Origin: Nostoc sp. 'Peltigera membranacea cyanobiont' 210A
GTDB taxonomy: Bacteria; Cyanobacteriota; Cyanobacteriia; Cyanobacteriales; Nostocaceae
DNA length: 64,000 nt
Direction: 5' to 3'
NCBI RefSeq assembly: GCF_002246015.1
Contig: NZ_NOLJ01000001.1
Span: 783,749 to 847,748 of the forward strand
Both the position numbers and the translations under genes were made by a program. Positions 63,229 through 64,000 of this stretch are shown here, one piece after another (positions within the stretch are counted from its first letter, which is position 1; every line of letters begins with the position of its first letter). The notes under the pieces were generated by a model. The model worked only from the letters and a program-made list of their open reading frames with translations, made no database searches and was not told where the DNA came from.

Positions 63229-63422
63229 ACAGTTAACGTGAGTTCGATGGATAGAAAAGCCCAAAAAGGTTGCTAGATATGAATTTGCTCAACTGGGAAG
63301 GTCATAAGGCGATGCCTGCGGCGGGCTACACCTACGCTAAGATTGATTGAGAATGGGGAAAAAAGTCACAAAAAAACGCCGAGACTAAAAATATCTAAGA
63401 AAAAATAAAATAGGAGAGAAAA

Positions 63423-64000
63423 TTGACTGATGTTGTAATTGGCTTAGATTTGGGTACAGGAGGAATACGAGCGATCGCAGTTAATCTGCAAGGGCAAATT
63501 ATCGCTCAGTCAACCAGAAGCTATCCTCTATTAACTCCACAACCCGGTTGGACGGAACAGAACTCATCAGATTGGGTTGAAGCCAGTTTGGATGCTCTCT
63601 TCGATGTTACTCAACAGCTAAACGGACATCGTGCGATGTCTGGCGACAAGCCGCTGCGCGTCTACGCCCTCGGTTTATCTGGACAAATGCATGGTATGGT
63701 TCCTCTCGACGCAGAAGGCAAAGCGATTAGACCAGCAATTTTGTGGAATGACCAGCGCACAGGTAAAGCTGTTGCTGAGATTGAAGCTGCTATTCCCCGC
63801 CATGAGTTGATTCAGCGGACTGGAAATCCAGCAATTACAGGGTTTCAACTGCCGAAGCTTCTATGGTTGCGGACTGAAGAACCACAAGCTTATGCTCGGC
63901 TGTGGCAGATTCTTTTGCCCAAAGATTATCTGGGATATGTGCTAACGGGCGAAGCAGTAACAGAACCATCCGATGCCTCTGGTATTGGCTGTCTGAATCT
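63423..64000 (+). CDS. xylB: Xylulokinase (FGGY carbohydrate kinase), cut by window end
   Basis: TTG start at 63423 with AGGAG at 63412-63416. 192 codons are visible: [15 protein letters not shown] (phosphate 1 loop), [32 protein letters not shown] and [11 protein letters not shown], all xylulokinase motifs. It phosphorylates D-xylulose, the product expected from arabitol or xylitol oxidation, and is the kinase of the mtl-type pathway. Residues about 71-82 ([13 protein letters not shown] region) are encoded by a dispersed repeat at 63633-63667 inserted in frame. It lies 6 kb from the dehydrogenase. Confidence 0.9.
   Translation, partial: MTDVVIGLDLGTGGIRAIAVNLQGQIIAQSTRSYPLLTPQPGWTEQNSSDWVEASLDALFDVTQQLNGHRAMSGDKPLRVYALGLSGQMHGMVPLDAEGKAIRPAILWNDQRTGKAVAEIEAAIPRHELIQRTGNPAITGFQLPKLLWLRTEEPQAYARLWQILLPKDYLGYVLTGEAVTEPSDASGIGCLN

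Larger units (their letters stand above)
62669..63422. other. 754-base intergenic region with direct repeats and dispersed repeats
   Basis: Contains the GACAGTTAA direct repeats, a dispersed-repeat fragment at 63090-63112, and one at 63310-63340 (GCGATGCCTGCGGCGGGC). The only unassigned open frame is a 51-codon ORF at 63073-63228. The last bases before xylB hold TAGGAGAG (63411-63418), its ribosome-binding site. Confidence 0.45.

Overview
The window looks like chromosome of a filamentous heterocyst-forming cyanobacterium of the Nostoc type. The palindrome GCGATCGC (HIP1) is dense throughout, there are heptanucleotide short tandem repeats (STRR type) between genes, and the gene set includes nblS, sipA, xisH/xisI, SorC-type sugar regulation, TPR protein kinases and many cyanobacterial membrane proteins. 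No rRNA, convincing tRNA or CRISPR array was seen.

Layout. 0-10 kb: a phosphodiester-glycosidase-like secreted protein, a self-contained DhaM-type phosphotransferase, three small secreted proteins (one with two DM9 repeats), a DUF4336 protein and a DUF697-type GTPase. 10-15 kb: a toxin-antitoxin pair whose toxin is split by a MITE, a hybrid histidine kinase, and a rhomboid homologue lacking both catalytic residues. 15-26 kb: a Ser/Thr kinase-TPR protein, a potassium channel, a nucleoside deaminase, a NarL-type two-component pair, a Spy-like protein, sipA, a peroxiredoxin, modA facing an RHH-Mop protein, and a TauD-like dioxygenase. 26-42 kb: two large membrane proteins, a Phd/PIN pair with a nonsense-mutated PIN gene, a tandem-repeat tract, an IS5-type remnant inside long inverted repeats, a sugar-nucleotide epimerase, purD, broken xisH with intact xisI, and nblS. 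42-47 kb: a two-gene module made of an HsdR_N-ParA fusion and a ParB-like protein, then two glycosyltransferases. 47-57 kb: an MFS exporter, an SDR, and a sugar-alcohol ABC import and oxidation cluster in which the two permease genes have collapsed into one chimera. 57-64 kb: a 1287-residue RTX/Calx-beta surface protein, a double-glycine-leader peptide, and the start of xylB.

Functional reading. The SorC regulator, SDR dehydrogenase, binding protein, permease, ATPase, mannitol-type dehydrogenase and xylulokinase match the mtl/smo polyol pathway of proteobacteria. The importer is probably no longer functional and the locus is split by the RTX gene. SipA is a known partner of NblS, and both genes are here.

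The most distinctive theme is decay by small repeats. Three two-gene modules each have an intact small partner and a broken nuclease or toxin partner. Two of these modules sit between the 3' end of the preceding gene and a degenerate second copy of that same 3' end. The most interesting intact system is the HsdR_N-ParA/ParB pair.
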